A stretch of DNA of 64,000 nucleotides from Pseudomonas taeanensis MS-3 (GCF_000498575.2 NZ_AWSQ01000005.1:1-64000); one strand, 5' to 3'; positions 43,125 through 53,100 are shown, counted from the first letter of the stretch. Translations and numbers: made by a program. The notes: generated by a model from the letters alone, not told the origin.

Positions 43125-45214
43125 AGTGTCTCCTCGGCTTGTTTGGCCGCTACACAGACCTCGCAAATACCTGTACTGGCTTGCATAAACACATGGCGCT
43201 GTTTGGCCAAGGCCTCTAGCGGGACATTCGCGGCGGCCACGTCCAATAGACTACCTGCTACGTCCGCATCGGCTGCCTGTACCAAACCGGGTAATAGAAT
43301 TTTCAGCCCCGAGCCTTTGCCCGGGCTGCCGCCGGAGTTCATCTTGATGGTGGCGCCGCTCAGTGTGACGCCGCCGGGGTCGAGTTTGAGGAAGCTGCCG
43401 CCGCCGGATGCGGTGAGCTCCATGCCGGCGTCGATCACCACTTTGCTGCCGGCGTAGTAGTGAATCTCGTTGCCGGCTTCGACGAATTGGCCGACGCCGA
43501 CTTTGACATGCTGCTTCTGGCCGACGGTCAGGTGGTCGTCGCTGCGTGCTTCCACTTTGCGGTCGAGGAGGGTGGTGCGGTGCTCCTCGGCCTTGAACTC
43601 GCTATGGCTGTTGGCTTCGACCGTGTCGTGGCGCTGGTTGCCGATGCGGATCTTCTGGTCGTGTTCGATGTTCTCGTCCCAGTCGCGCTGGGCGTGCAGG
43701 TAGATCTGCTCCTGACCCTTGCGGTCTTCGATGCGCAGTTCGTTGTAACCGCCACCGCCCGGAGAGCTGAGGGTTTTGAACAGCGTACGGGTCTTGTTGG
43801 CCGGCAGGTCGTAGGGGACGACGTGTTCCTTGTGGTACAGGCAGCCGGTCACCAGCGGTTGGTCGGGGTCACCTTCGAGGAAGGTGATCAGAACTTCCAT
43901 GCCAATGCGTGGAATGGCGATGGCACCGTAGCGGTCGCCGGCCCAGCTTGAAGACACGCGCAGCCAGCAGCTGGTGGTGTCGTCGGCTTGGCCGTGACGG
44001 TCCCAGTGCCCTCTATCCCAAAAGAAGTGCACCTTGACCCGGCCGTACTGGTCGCAATGGATCTCCTCGCCAGCTGGCCCGGTGACCACGGCGCTCTGGC
44101 TGCCCAGTACCTTGGGCTTGGGGTGCGCCAGCGTTGGGCGGAAGGGCACGTCCCAGGGGGTGGCGCTGAAGCGGTTACGGTAGCCCTGTTGGAAACCGTC
44201 GCTCTGTGCAGTGTGGCTGGTGACCGACTCTTCCAGCACCTGCGGCTGCTTGCCCTCATGGAATATATCAGTGAGCAGCCACAGCTGGTTCCACTCCTCG
44301 CGCGGGTGCCCGTTGAGGTTGAGGAAGTGACCGCTGACCAGCATTGGCTGGTCGCCTTCCCCGTGGGCCAGCTCGTAATCGTGGCGGTGGCGCTCGAGGG
44401 CACGTTTGCTCAGGTGTTTGCCGCGCTTGCGTTCGACGAAACGACCGGGGTAGTCGTAGTCCTCCAGATCCGGGCTGAACTCGCTGGTAAAAGCGCTTTC
44501 CATCAGCAGGCGCGGCTTCTTGAAGTCGTAGTCACGGCGGGTCACCCGGCTGGTGCGGGTTTCCAGGCGCAGGGCGAAGCGTTTGATCACCGGGTCGTCG
44601 GCGACCATGCCGCTGTCCTGTTGGTAAGCGGTGGGGGCCAGCTTGGGAAACGCCGCCTGGTCGTCGCCGAAGACTAGCGTATGGCCTTGTTCACTGTGCT
44701 GGAAGTGGTAGTGAATACCTTCTTCCTCGCACAGGCGCTGGATAAAGTGCAGATCGGATTCGTCGTACTGCACGCAGTACTCGCGCTGCGGATACAGCGT
44801 CGGGCCGAGCTGGAATGAGTAGGCATCACCCTGGATGCCATGTTCTTCGAGCACCTGGCTGATGATCTTCTGCACTGTCAGGTGCTGAAAGATGCGCTGA
44901 TTGATACGGTGCGCCAGGTAGGCCACGTGCGGACGCAGGGTGACCTGGTAGCGGGTCAGGCGCTGGCCGGACTCACCCTGAGCCACGCGGTAGATCAGAC
45001 CATGAATGCCGCCGCCATTAGGGCTTAGGCCGAGAAAGGCCGGTTGGTGCAGCAGACTCTCCAGGTCGAGGTCGGGGCGTTCGCTAACCAGTTCGACTTC
45101 GAAGGCAAAGGGCTGGCTGATGGCTTCGCGCCCGCTGAATTCGAGCACCTGCAGATCATGGGCAACGCCCTCGATACTGAGGCTGAAATGGGTCTGGTTG
45201 GCTGCATTGAACAT
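43121..45214 (-). CDS. vgrG: VgrG spike protein (TssI), copy C
   Basis: A 697-residue VgrG, similar to copy B through the gp27-like, OB and needle regions. It differs at the C terminus: after GSPGKGSG the tail is LKILLPGLVQAADADV...FMQASTGICEVCVAAKQAEETL, in place of the GIKPPVLPG...LNFSG tail of copies A and B. It has a unique GHWDRHGQ duplication in the OB loop (FFWDRGHWDRHGQ). The tail swap tracks the cargo: this copy is followed by DUF4123 and VasX-like genes. Confidence 0.95.
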   Translation of the reverse strand: MFNAANQTHFSLSIEGVAHDLQVLEFSGREAISQPFAFEVELVSERPDLDLESLLHQPAFLGLSPNGGGIHGLIYRVAQGESGQRLTRYQVTLRPHVAYLAHRINQRIFQHLTVQKIISQVLEEHGIQGDAYSFQLGPTLYPQREYCVQYDESDLHFIQRLCEEEGIHYHFQHSEQGHTLVFGDDQAAFPKLAPTAYQQDSGMVADDPVIKRFALRLETRTSRVTRRDYDFKKPRLLMESAFTSEFSPDLEDYDYPGRFVERKRGKHLSKRALERHRHDYELAHGEGDQPMLVSGHFLNLNGHPREEWNQLWLLTDIFHEGKQPQVLEESVTSHTAQSDGFQQGYRNRFSATPWDVPFRPTLAHPKPKVLGSQSAVVTGPAGEEIHCDQYGRVKVHFFWDRGHWDRHGQADDTTSCWLRVSSSWAGDRYGAIAIPRIGMEVLITFLEGDPDQPLVTGCLYHKEHVVPYDLPANKTRTLFKTLSSPGGGGYNELRIEDRKGQEQIYLHAQRDWDENIEHDQKIRIGNQRHDTVEANSHSEFKAEEHRTTLLDRKVEARSDDHLTVGQKQHVKVGVGQFVEAGNEIHYYAGSKVVIDAGMELTASGGGSFLKLDPGGVTLSGATIKMNSGGSPGKGSGLKILLPGLVQAADADVAGSLLDVAAANVPLEALAKQRHVFMQASTGICEVCVAAKQAEETL

Positions 45215-45231
45215 GCTCTTCTCCTTAAGCC

Positions 45232-46746
45232 TTATACGTCCGCTGGGCTGATGCTCAGACGTTCCATGCGGTAGAGCAGGGTGCGTCTAGGCAGTCCCAG
45301 CACACGGGCGGCCTGGCTCTGGTTGCCGCGGTTCTTGCGCAGGCAGTCGAGCAGCAGGTTGCGCTCGACTCGCTCCATGCGTTCGCGCAGGTTCAGGCTG
45401 CTGTCTTCGGCGCCGCTGTCCTGGCGCAAGTTGAAGTGCTCGGGCAGCAGTTCATCGCCTTCACACAGCAATACCGCGCGCTCGACCAGCCCCTTGAGTT
45501 CACGCACATTGCCGGGAAAGGCGTAGCTGGCCAGTTGCTCCAGGGTGCGGTCGGACCAGCGGCAGGCGTCGCGCTGGAGGAAGGCGCTGGCCTTGTCGGC
45601 GAAGTGCCGGGCCAGGCGCAGGATGTCCTGATCGCGCTCGCGCAGCGGCGGCAGCTCGATAGGGAAGTGCGACAGCCGATAGAACAGGTCCTCGCGGAAG
45701 CGGCCTTCCTCGACCAGTGCGCGCAGGTCGCGGTGGGTGGCGGCAACGATGCGCACATCGACTTTGTGCGTATCGGTGCTGCCCAGTGGGCGCACTTCGC
45801 CTTCCTGCAACACGCGCAGCAGCTTGGCTTGCAGGGATAGCGGCATGTCGCCGATCTCGTCGAGGAACAGGGTGCCACCGTGTGCCGCATCGAACAGCCC
45901 TTTGCGGTCACGCTCGGCACCGGTGAACGCGCCCTTGCGGTAGCCGAACAGCTCGCTTTCCAACAGGTTTTCCGGCAGCGAGGCGCAGTTCTGTACGACA
46001 AAGGCCTGGCTGCGGCGCAGGCCAAAATCGTGGATGGCGCGTGCCACCAGCTCCTTGCCGGTCCCGGTCTCGCCGGTCAGAAGTACGCTGACCGGGTTAT
46101 GCAGCACCTTACCGATCAACTGGTAGACGCTGCGCATGCGCGGGCTGTCGCCGGTCAGACCGTAGCCACTGAGGTTTGGTCTGGGTTCTGCCTGCACACT
46201 GCGCGCCTCGCGTTGCGGTGCACGCAGACGTTGCAGCAGATGCAGCTGAGCGATGACAAAATTGCCGAGATGGCCCAGCGAACCGGCGAAACCCTGGATG
46301 TCGCGAGGCTGCTGACTGGCAGTCAACAGCAGACCGTTGACCTGCTGTTGCTCGTTCAGCAGCGGTATGCACAACAGACTGCGCCAGGGCCGGGGAGCCT
46401 CCGGCAGGAAGCCGGTCTGGTGCAGGCTGTGGTCCAGTTCGCTGAGGCTGAGCACCTGGTTCTGGCACAGGCAGTATTGCAGCAGGTGCTCGCCGTCATA
46501 ATCGCTCGGCAGGCTGGCCACTTCACGCGGCAGTTGCTGGCCATCGAACCATTCCGCACACAGGGTCAGGCGCGTGTGGCTGTCGTCCAGCAGGTACAGC
46601 TGGCTCAGCTCGCAATCGGACAGCTGGGCTGCTGCCTCGACCAGGCCGCCAAGCAGGCTGTCACCCTGAGTCGCACGGGCAAGGGCAGAGAACCGTTGCA
46701 GCAGTGCCTCGGCATAATGCAGCGGTTGCGCCACCTGATGGAACAT
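45232..46746 (-). CDS. sfa2: sigma54-dependent T6SS activator (Sfa)
   Basis: A 504-residue enhancer-binding protein. ATG 46746 is preferred (AAGGTG 7 bases upstream; 10 bases after the clpV stop). It has an N-terminal GAF-like sensor (about 20-180), an AAA+ domain with Walker A GETGTGKE, the sigma54-contact loop GAFTGA and Walker B LFLDEIGD, and a C-terminal Fis-type helix-turn-helix (NQSQAARVLGLPRRTLLYRM). It should switch on sigma54 promoters of T6SS or linked genes. Confidence 0.93.
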   Translation of the reverse strand: MFHQVAQPLHYAEALLQRFSALARATQGDSLLGGLVEAAAQLSDCELSQLYLLDDSHTRLTLCAEWFDGQQLPREVASLPSDYDGEHLLQYCLCQNQVLSLSELDHSLHQTGFLPEAPRPWRSLLCIPLLNEQQQVNGLLLTASQQPRDIQGFAGSLGHLGNFVIAQLHLLQRLRAPQREARSVQAEPRPNLSGYGLTGDSPRMRSVYQLIGKVLHNPVSVLLTGETGTGKELVARAIHDFGLRRSQAFVVQNCASLPENLLESELFGYRKGAFTGAERDRKGLFDAAHGGTLFLDEIGDMPLSLQAKLLRVLQEGEVRPLGSTDTHKVDVRIVAATHRDLRALVEEGRFREDLFYRLSHFPIELPPLRERDQDILRLARHFADKASAFLQRDACRWSDRTLEQLASYAFPGNVRELKGLVERAVLLCEGDELLPEHFNLRQDSGAEDSSLNLRERMERVERNLLLDCLRKNRGNQSQAARVLGLPRRTLLYRMERLSISPADV

Positions 46747-46756
46747 TGCCGGCACC

Positions 46757-49384
46757 TTAAGCGAACTCACAGAGCAGCGCTCCTTCGCCATCGAGGGTGG
46801 CGTGCACGCGCTGTAGAGGCGTGCCGCCGGCCATGGCGTCCAGCAGGCGGTCGACCACCAGCGGTTGCAGGTGCTGATCGATCAGGTGATCGATCAAACG
46901 CGCGCCGCTGTCGCTGTCGGTGCAGCGCTCGGCCAGGTGGCTCACCAGTGCGTTGCAATGGCTGAAGTGCAATTGCCGGCGTTGCAGGCGCTCGCCGAAA
47001 CGCTGCAGCTTGAGGCTGACCAGCTCGTTGAGTACTGCGCCGTTGACCGGGTAGTAAGGCACCACTCGCATGCGCGCCAGCAGGGCGGGTTTGAAGTGCT
47101 GACTCAGGGTCGGGCGGATGGCCTGCTCTAGGTCTTCGCTGGACGGGCGTTGACCGCCCTGGCAGAGCGCATCGATGCGTTCGCTGGCGAGGTTGCTGGT
47201 CATCAGGATCAGGGTGTTGCGGAAGTTGATCTCGCGACCCTCGCCGTCGTTGGCCACGCCCTTGTCGAAGATCTGATAGAAGATGTTCATCACGTCCGGG
47301 TCGGCTTTCTCCACCTCGTCGAGGAGGATCACCGAGTAGGGCTTCTGCCGCACCGCTTCGGTGAGCATGCCGCCTTCGCCGTAGCCGACGTAGCCGGGCG
47401 GCGCGCCGATCAGCCGGGAGACCGTGTGCTTCTCCTGGAACTCGGACATGTTGATGGTGGTGAGGAAGCGCTCGCCGCCATACAGCAGGTCGGCCAGGGC
47501 CAAAGCGGTTTCGGTTTTGCCGACACCGCTGGGGCCGACCAGGAGGAATACCCCGACCGGCGCATCGGGTTTGTTCAGGCCCGCAGCGGTGGCGCGCATG
47601 GATCGATCCAGGGCTTCGATAGCCTGCTCCTGGCCGCGCACGCGCTGGCGCAGGTCGCTGGCGAAGTTGACCACCTTGCTGTTGTGCTCGCGGGCCAGCT
47701 GGCTCAGCGGCACGCCGGTCCAATGGCTGATCACCTCGGCCACCAGGCGCGGGCAGACCTCATGGCTGACCAGGCGTTCGGCGGCCTGTGCGGCGGCCAG
47801 TTCGCTCTGAGTCTGGCGCAGTTGCTCTTCCAGCTGCGGCAGTGAGGGTTGCGCTTCGCCGTCTGCCTGGCTTTCCGGATCGACTGCGGCGCTGGCTTCA
47901 GCAGGGGCCTGGCGTGCGCTGGCGCACTGCTTGCGCAGTTCGAGCAGGCGCTCGGCCAGTTCGCGCTGGATCGCCCAACGGGTTTCCAGTTGCTCCAGTT
48001 CGGCGCGGGCTTGACCCAGACGCACCTGCAGTTGGGCGAGTGCGTCGCGGTCGATGGCCAGGCCGGCGTCGAGGTCGCGGCGCAGGGCTTGGTCCTGGCG
48101 CTGACCCTCGGCAATCTCGCCGCGCAGGCGTTCCAGGGCCTCCGGCGCGGCGGCCAGGCTGATGCGCACCCGGGCGCAGGCGGTGTCGAGCACGTCGACG
48201 GCCTTGTCCGGCAGCTGGCGGCCGGACAGGTAGCGCGCGGACAGTTCGGCGGCGGCGACTACCGCATCGTCACGCAGGTAGATGCCGTGGCTCTTCTCAT
48301 ACACCGGGGCCAGGCCGCGCAGAATGGTCACCGCCTCGTCGACGCTCGGCTCATGCAGCTGCACCGGCTGGAAGCGCCGCGCCAGGGCCGGGTCTTTCTC
48401 GAAGTACTTCTTGTATTCGCTCCAGGTAGTGGCGGCGATAGTGCGCAGCTCGCCACGGGCCAGGGCCGGTTTGAGCAGGTTGGCGGCGTCGCCACTGCCG
48501 GCCTGGCCACCGGCACCGATCAGGGTGTGGGCCTCGTCGATAAACAGGATGATCGGCTTGGGCGAGGCTTTGACCTCATCGATCACCCCTTGCAGGCGGC
48601 GCTCGAACTCGCCCTTGACGCTGGCGCCGGCCTGCAGCAAGCCGAGGTCGAGGCACAGCAGCTCTACGCCTTTGAGCGCTGCCGGCACTTCGCCAGTGGC
48701 GATGCGCAGGGCCAGGCCTTCGACTATGGCGGTTTTACCGACGCCGGCTTCGCCGACCACGATGGGGTTGTTTTTACGCCGGCGGGCGAGGATGTCGATC
48801 ATCTGGCGAATCGATGCATCGCGGCACAGCACCGGGTCGAGCTTGCCGTCGCGGGCCTGCTCGGTGAAGTTGTGGGTGAAGCGCGACAGGTTGGATTCAC
48901 CGCCTGCCGAGGGCTTGCCTGCCGCTGAGTGCGGTTGCTGGGCCATAGCGAATTCGCGCAGGCGCTCGGCATTCAGCTTGGCCAGTAGCGGCTGGTAGTG
49001 GCTGCCGGCATAACGCATCGGGTTGCGCAGCAGGGCGAGGATCAGCGCGGCTTGTTCGACCTGGTTCTGGCCCAGTTCCAGATTGGCCACCAGCAGGGCG
49101 TCCTGCAGCCATTGCACCAGCTCGGTGGAAAATACCGGGTTGCGCGATTCATTCTGCTCGCCGCGCGGTTGCAAGGCACGGGCCAGTTCGCCGGCATCCA
49201 CCTCGGCATCCAGCAGGGCACGGGCCAGCAGGCTTTCCGAGCGCTGCAACAGGCCGAGTAGCAGGTCTTCAACCAGGATTTTGCTGCCGCCGCGCACCAC
49301 ACAGCGCTCGGCGGCGGTTTCCAGGTCGCGCTTGGTTTCTGCGTCAAGGGCCTGTACCAGTTGTTGCAAGTCGACGTTGATCAT
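46757..49384 (-). CDS. clpV: T6SS sheath disassembly ATPase ClpV (TssH)
   Basis: An 875-residue AAA+ unfoldase. The N-terminal sheath-binding domain is followed by D1 (VVGEAGVGKTAIVEG; ILFIDEAHTLIG), a coiled middle domain (about 420-520), and D2 (LLVGPSGVGKTETALAL; VILLDEVEKADPDVM). It lacks the ClpB-type final region. It recycles contracted TssB/TssC sheaths using ATP. It starts 14 bases after the tssG stop. Confidence 0.96.
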   Translation of the reverse strand: MINVDLQQLVQALDAETKRDLETAAERCVVRGGSKILVEDLLLGLLQRSESLLARALLDAEVDAGELARALQPRGEQNESRNPVFSTELVQWLQDALLVANLELGQNQVEQAALILALLRNPMRYAGSHYQPLLAKLNAERLREFAMAQQPHSAAGKPSAGGESNLSRFTHNFTEQARDGKLDPVLCRDASIRQMIDILARRRKNNPIVVGEAGVGKTAIVEGLALRIATGEVPAALKGVELLCLDLGLLQAGASVKGEFERRLQGVIDEVKASPKPIILFIDEAHTLIGAGGQAGSGDAANLLKPALARGELRTIAATTWSEYKKYFEKDPALARRFQPVQLHEPSVDEAVTILRGLAPVYEKSHGIYLRDDAVVAAAELSARYLSGRQLPDKAVDVLDTACARVRISLAAAPEALERLRGEIAEGQRQDQALRRDLDAGLAIDRDALAQLQVRLGQARAELEQLETRWAIQRELAERLLELRKQCASARQAPAEASAAVDPESQADGEAQPSLPQLEEQLRQTQSELAAAQAAERLVSHEVCPRLVAEVISHWTGVPLSQLAREHNSKVVNFASDLRQRVRGQEQAIEALDRSMRATAAGLNKPDAPVGVFLLVGPSGVGKTETALALADLLYGGERFLTTINMSEFQEKHTVSRLIGAPPGYVGYGEGGMLTEAVRQKPYSVILLDEVEKADPDVMNIFYQIFDKGVANDGEGREINFRNTLILMTSNLASERIDALCQGGQRPSSEDLEQAIRPTLSQHFKPALLARMRVVPYYPVNGAVLNELVSLKLQRFGERLQRRQLHFSHCNALVSHLAERCTDSDSGARLIDHLIDQHLQPLVVDRLLDAMAGGTPLQRVHATLDGEGALLCEFA

Positions 49385-49398
49385 TCTTCTCTCTTTCC

Positions 49399-50406
49399 CT
49401 AGTGAGTCTTGCTACCGAGGGTGACGATGCCGTCGGCGTTATCGCGGCCGAGCCAGCTGGTCCAGCCGAGTCGGCAAAGGTTTTCAGCGCCGATGCGCAG
49501 CTCGCGGATCTCGTCCTGGCGCAGTTCCAGGCGTATGTCGTAATCAAGGGGGTCGCGCAGGGTGAAGCGCACCAGTGCGCACAGGGGTTGGTAGCCGGTG
49601 CCGATAGGCAGGAATTCATGGAAGCGATCCCAGCTGAGCTGGCGGATATGGATACGGAACTTGCCACCGCGATCTCGCACCCATTCACCGAGCACCAGGC
49701 TCTCACCCAGTTGGCTGTTGGCCAGGCCGAGGCGATTCTGTTGTTCGCCGAGGATTTCCACCTGGCGCTCAAGGCACTGCTCGATAAACAACTCGGCGTG
49801 TTTGAAGTAGTAACGCAGCACCGACTCGATCAGCGCCGCCGAGTGTGCCCGTAGGCTGAGCAGGCCAAGGTAGGGCAGCAGGCGCTTCCAGTTCAGTTCG
49901 GAGGCGGCGCGTATCTGTGCACCACCCAGGCCGATCAGGGCGAACAACTGCTCCGAGAAGGGGTCCAGCGCGCCGCTGTGGAAGCGCGCGTGATAACGGT
50001 ATTTCTGCCAGATCGGCAGTAACAGGCGCTGTAGGCGATTGTTGAACAGATCGAGAAAATCGCGGGTAGGGTTGCCGTCGATGCTGTCGCCCAGCGCCTG
50101 CTCCCCATAGAAAGCAGGCAAGGGCGAGCCGGCGCCGAACAGGCTGACCAGATTGATGCGCAAACACGCGCGCAACTCGCCGTGTTCTTCGAAGAACTCC
50201 ACGCGATCGATATCGCTGCCCGGGAAACCCAGGCTTGGGTTGGCCTGGAACTCCAGGCGCTGCTGCAGCGACTCCTCATCCAACTCGGGATGAGCGGCTT
50301 GCAAGCGCTCCAGCACCAGCTGCACACCCTGAAACAGGCTGTACTCGCGGATACCCTGGCTCAGCCGGTTCAGAGCAGGGGCTGTTGCCCCATGCGCGGC
50401 GTCCAT
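49399..50406 (-). CDS. tssG: T6SS baseplate protein TssG
   Basis: A 335-residue protein. Family features are LVLERLQAAHPELDEESLQQRLEF near the start, FFEEHGELRACLRINLVSLFGAGSPLPAFYGE, and LRLELRQDEIR near the end. It is a baseplate wedge component with TssE, F and K. Its ATG lies inside the tssF 3' end (37-base overlap). Confidence 0.95.
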   Translation of the reverse strand: MDAAHGATAPALNRLSQGIREYSLFQGVQLVLERLQAAHPELDEESLQQRLEFQANPSLGFPGSDIDRVEFFEEHGELRACLRINLVSLFGAGSPLPAFYGEQALGDSIDGNPTRDFLDLFNNRLQRLLLPIWQKYRYHARFHSGALDPFSEQLFALIGLGGAQIRAASELNWKRLLPYLGLLSLRAHSAALIESVLRYYFKHAELFIEQCLERQVEILGEQQNRLGLANSQLGESLVLGEWVRDRGGKFRIHIRQLSWDRFHEFLPIGTGYQPLCALVRFTLRDPLDYDIRLELRQDEIRELRIGAENLCRLGWTSWLGRDNADGIVTLGSKTH

Positions 50407-52160
50407 TTGTACACCTCTCCCTGTGTGCTCTGTACGCGCAGCTCGTGATACGAGTTGAGGCTGGCGTACAGGGCAAAAAATTCATTGAGTACCGAGGCGA
50501 AGAGAAACAGATCGCCTTCGCCGACATAGCCCTCGGGGTTCATGGTCAATTCAGTGCGCACCCCGCGCACTGGTAGGCCACGGTGCAGACGGTCAACATG
50601 CTCATGGCGGATACTTTTCAGGCCATCGAGCAGACGCTTGCTGACTTTCTCTGCGTGCTGGTCGTAATAGCGCGGCAAATCGTAGGTCTCGAGGATCACC
50701 TTGAGCGCCTCGACGTTGGCCAGCGACAGGTAGTTCAGCGACATGTTGCTGATCAGCTTCCAGAGGAAATCGCGGTGCAGCGGCGGCGCATAACTGGGCG
50801 TCACCGCACTGATGTTGCGGAAGCTGAGGAATTCCGGGGTGTCCTCGCAGGGCATGCAGATGTCGCCCAGGCCCAATTGGCGCGGCAGGTTCTGGTTGGT
50901 GCAGGTCAGCTCGATCGACAGCGTCTCGTGCTGATCGAGGTTGCGCAGGCCGAAGCTCAAGTAGGTTTCCAGGCCGTCGCCCAGCAGCGAGGGTTGCTGA
51001 CGCACGCTGTAGTGCGGGCGCGCCAGCGGCACGTCGAAGCTCGGATCATGCTCGAAGGATTCGAACGGCACGTACTCTTCATAGCCCTTGCCGCCGGGCT
51101 TCCAGCCGGTAACCCGGTCCACCGAGAACACCCCGCAATGCTGCGAGTCGAACTCGGCTGGCAGCAGCAGGTATTGATCCTGTTTGCCGTCCAGGCGGAT
51201 CGGAATGGCGTCGTGGGCGAACAGGTTGACCACCGGCGTGCAGTACAGGCGCACGTTGTCCAGGGTAGGGCGGATGCGTTGCACCCCGGCCTTGTGGATA
51301 TCGAAGCGCAGCTCTAGACCGCGGGCCTGCTTGAGCAGGTCTTCGGGCAGGCGTTTGAGCGCATCCAGGCCAACAAGGTCGACGAACAGGAACTTGTCCT
51401 GGAAGGCGAAGTATTCCTGCAGGTAGCGGTAGCCGCGAAAGGTATTGAGCGGGTAGGGGATCAACGCCTGATCTTCGGCAAAGCCCACCGGCTGAACCTG
51501 AGTACTGGGCAGCTGCAAGGCGGCAATCGGTTGATCGTAAGCATCCTTGAGTGGCTTACCCGCACCATCGAGCAGTACCAGTTGAATGCCGCCGAGGTGC
51601 CGCAGCAGGCTGAGGTAGAGCAGCTGGCTGATGTAGCGTTCGCCAGCCAGGTGCAGGCGCAACTGCTTGAGATTCAGCTCACCAAGATGACCATCGGCGG
51701 TCATGCCCAGGCGCAGGCTGAGCAGGGCACCATCGCCCTTCACCGAATAATCCAGGCCATTCAGCGCCAGAGGCAACACCTCGGTGGCGAAGGCGGTGCG
51801 AAAGCGACAGGTCACGCCCTGGATCGGCTTGGACTCTACCGGCGTGTTACGCGGCACCGGCAAGGCCGGTCCGGGTCGTTTGAGCGGGTCGAACTGCAAC
51901 ATGCTGAAGGCCGGCAGCGGACGCATATAGTTCGGCCACAGCAGGTGCATCAGCGAGTGGGTCAGCTCCGGTAGTTCGTCGTCGAGCTTCTGCCGCAGGC
52001 GCCCGGTAAGAAAGGCGAAACCCTCCAGCAGCCGCTCGACATCCGGGTCGCGCCCGCTCTGCCCAAGAAACGGCGCCAACGCCGGGCTGCGCTCGGCGAA
52101 ACGCTTGCCGAGTTGGCGCAGGGCGGTGAGTTCGCTCTGGTAGTAGTGGTTAAAAGACAC
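50370..52160 (-). CDS. tssF: T6SS baseplate protein TssF
   Basis: About 596 residues from GTG 52160 (AAAGGA about 9 bases upstream). The family start is FNHYYQSELTALRQLGKRFAERSPALAPFLG; the upstream open frame to 52313 overlaps the previous gene in another frame and lacks homology. Further hallmarks are DPDVERLLEGFAFLTGRLRQKLDDELPEL and the terminal SLNSYHELRV. It is a wedge protein. Confidence 0.94.
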   Translation of the reverse strand: MSFNHYYQSELTALRQLGKRFAERSPALAPFLGQSGRDPDVERLLEGFAFLTGRLRQKLDDELPELTHSLMHLLWPNYMRPLPAFSMLQFDPLKRPGPALPVPRNTPVESKPIQGVTCRFRTAFATEVLPLALNGLDYSVKGDGALLSLRLGMTADGHLGELNLKQLRLHLAGERYISQLLYLSLLRHLGGIQLVLLDGAGKPLKDAYDQPIAALQLPSTQVQPVGFAEDQALIPYPLNTFRGYRYLQEYFAFQDKFLFVDLVGLDALKRLPEDLLKQARGLELRFDIHKAGVQRIRPTLDNVRLYCTPVVNLFAHDAIPIRLDGKQDQYLLLPAEFDSQHCGVFSVDRVTGWKPGGKGYEEYVPFESFEHDPSFDVPLARPHYSVRQQPSLLGDGLETYLSFGLRNLDQHETLSIELTCTNQNLPRQLGLGDICMPCEDTPEFLSFRNISAVTPSYAPPLHRDFLWKLISNMSLNYLSLANVEALKVILETYDLPRYYDQHAEKVSKRLLDGLKSIRHEHVDRLHRGLPVRGVRTELTMNPEGYVGEGDLFLFASVLNEFFALYASLNSYHELRVQSTQGEVYKWTPRMGQQPLL

Positions 52161-52173
52161 TGACTGATTCCTT

Positions 52174-52668
52174 TCAGTTCGGGGCGTCGCAGACGGGAAT
52201 ACCCGACGCCGGAAGCGCCCGGTATTTGCTGGGGCTGTGCTCGGGGAGGAGCGGAAGATTGGCCAGCGCAGCTTGCGGTTGGCCCGAGCACCAGCGCATC
52301 GACCCCCAGACACAGGTCCGGGCTTTGTAGCCGGAGGCCGTTATGGTCAGCGTGGTGGCGCAGGGCGGTGCATCAGCCAGCATGGCGATCAGGCGGTAGT
52401 CCGAGTGTCCGGCAAAAGCAAAACGCCCGTGCGCATCGCTGCGGGTTTTGTAGGTGCGTGACATATCGCTGCCGATTTGCAGCGTCAGCCCAGCATCGGC
52501 AATTGGCGCGCCGCTTTCGGCGGAAACCAGATTGCCTTCGATAGTCGGATTGACTACTACCGAGTGCGGGTAGATCACGCAGGCTTTGAGCTCAGTAGTT
52601 GTGCCGATAAGCATCGCTAGATGCATTCCGGCGCGGTTAGCACTGACGGTTCTGGATATCAGGGGCAT
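52174..52668 (-). CDS. putative lipoprotein with carboxypeptidase-regulatory-like domain
   Basis: About 164 residues as drawn; ATG 52626 is an alternative start. After a short weakly hydrophobic segment a Cys (TELKAC) could be lipidated. The body is a beta-sandwich of the carboxypeptidase-regulatory type: NPTIEGNLVSAESGAPIADAGLTLQI, RSDAHGRFAFAG, TTLTITASGYKART. It lies between the metalloprotease immunity gene and tssF, 15 bases after the former. It may be a second immunity or accessory protein. Function is unknown; the signal peptide call is weak. Confidence 0.55.
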   Translation of the reverse strand: MPLISRTVSANRAGMHLAMLIGTTTELKACVIYPHSVVVNPTIEGNLVSAESGAPIADAGLTLQIGSDMSRTYKTRSDAHGRFAFAGHSDYRLIAMLADAPPCATTLTITASGYKARTCVWGSMRWCSGQPQAALANLPLLPEHSPSKYRALPASGIPVCDAPN

Positions 52669-52683
52669 GCAAGGACACTCGGT

Positions 52684-53100
52684 TCAGGGGGCTGAAGTGC
52701 CGTTGCTTGGGCAGAACGATCGGTCTTCGACAATCCACTGTCGAGTCGACCCTTCATCGCGTTTTTCTATATTGCGTAGGTGGCTTCTTAGCGTGCTGCC
52801 ATCTATCTGCTGAGATGCACCATGGTTGGTAGCAATCGTCAGCTTGTATGAGTCCTGAATTTGCCCGATGACATCTTCCCCATAAGAGTTGTAGAACCCA
52901 ATGAGTTCTCGATTACCAGGGGCGATGTCTAATGTTCGTTCGGGTAAACCAATGTTCGAGTCATTGGCGACAACGATTTGCAGTGTCTGGCCACAGTTGT
53001 TGAGCAGATAGATTTCGTTCTTGAGCAGTCGCTGGGCGGTGCAGGCACTGAATACCGACAGGCTTATGAGCAGCACGAACAGTTGTGATCCCTTAGTCAT
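52684..53100 (-). CDS. predicted lipoprotein immunity protein for the PAAR metalloprotease
   Basis: About 138 residues from ATG 53100. The signal MTKGSQLFVLLISLSVFSAC ends in the lipobox FSAC. The body is a small beta-rich domain (IYLLNNCGQTLQIVVANDSN; GFYNSYGEDVIG). Its ATG overlaps the stop codon of the effector gene (ATGACTAA, 8 bases shared), the tight coupling typical of effector-immunity pairs. No family was recognised. Confidence 0.65.
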   Translation of the reverse strand: MTKGSQLFVLLISLSVFSACTAQRLLKNEIYLLNNCGQTLQIVVANDSNIGLPERTLDIAPGNRELIGFYNSYGEDVIGQIQDSYKLTIATNHGASQQIDGSTLRSHLRNIEKRDEGSTRQWIVEDRSFCPSNGTSAP

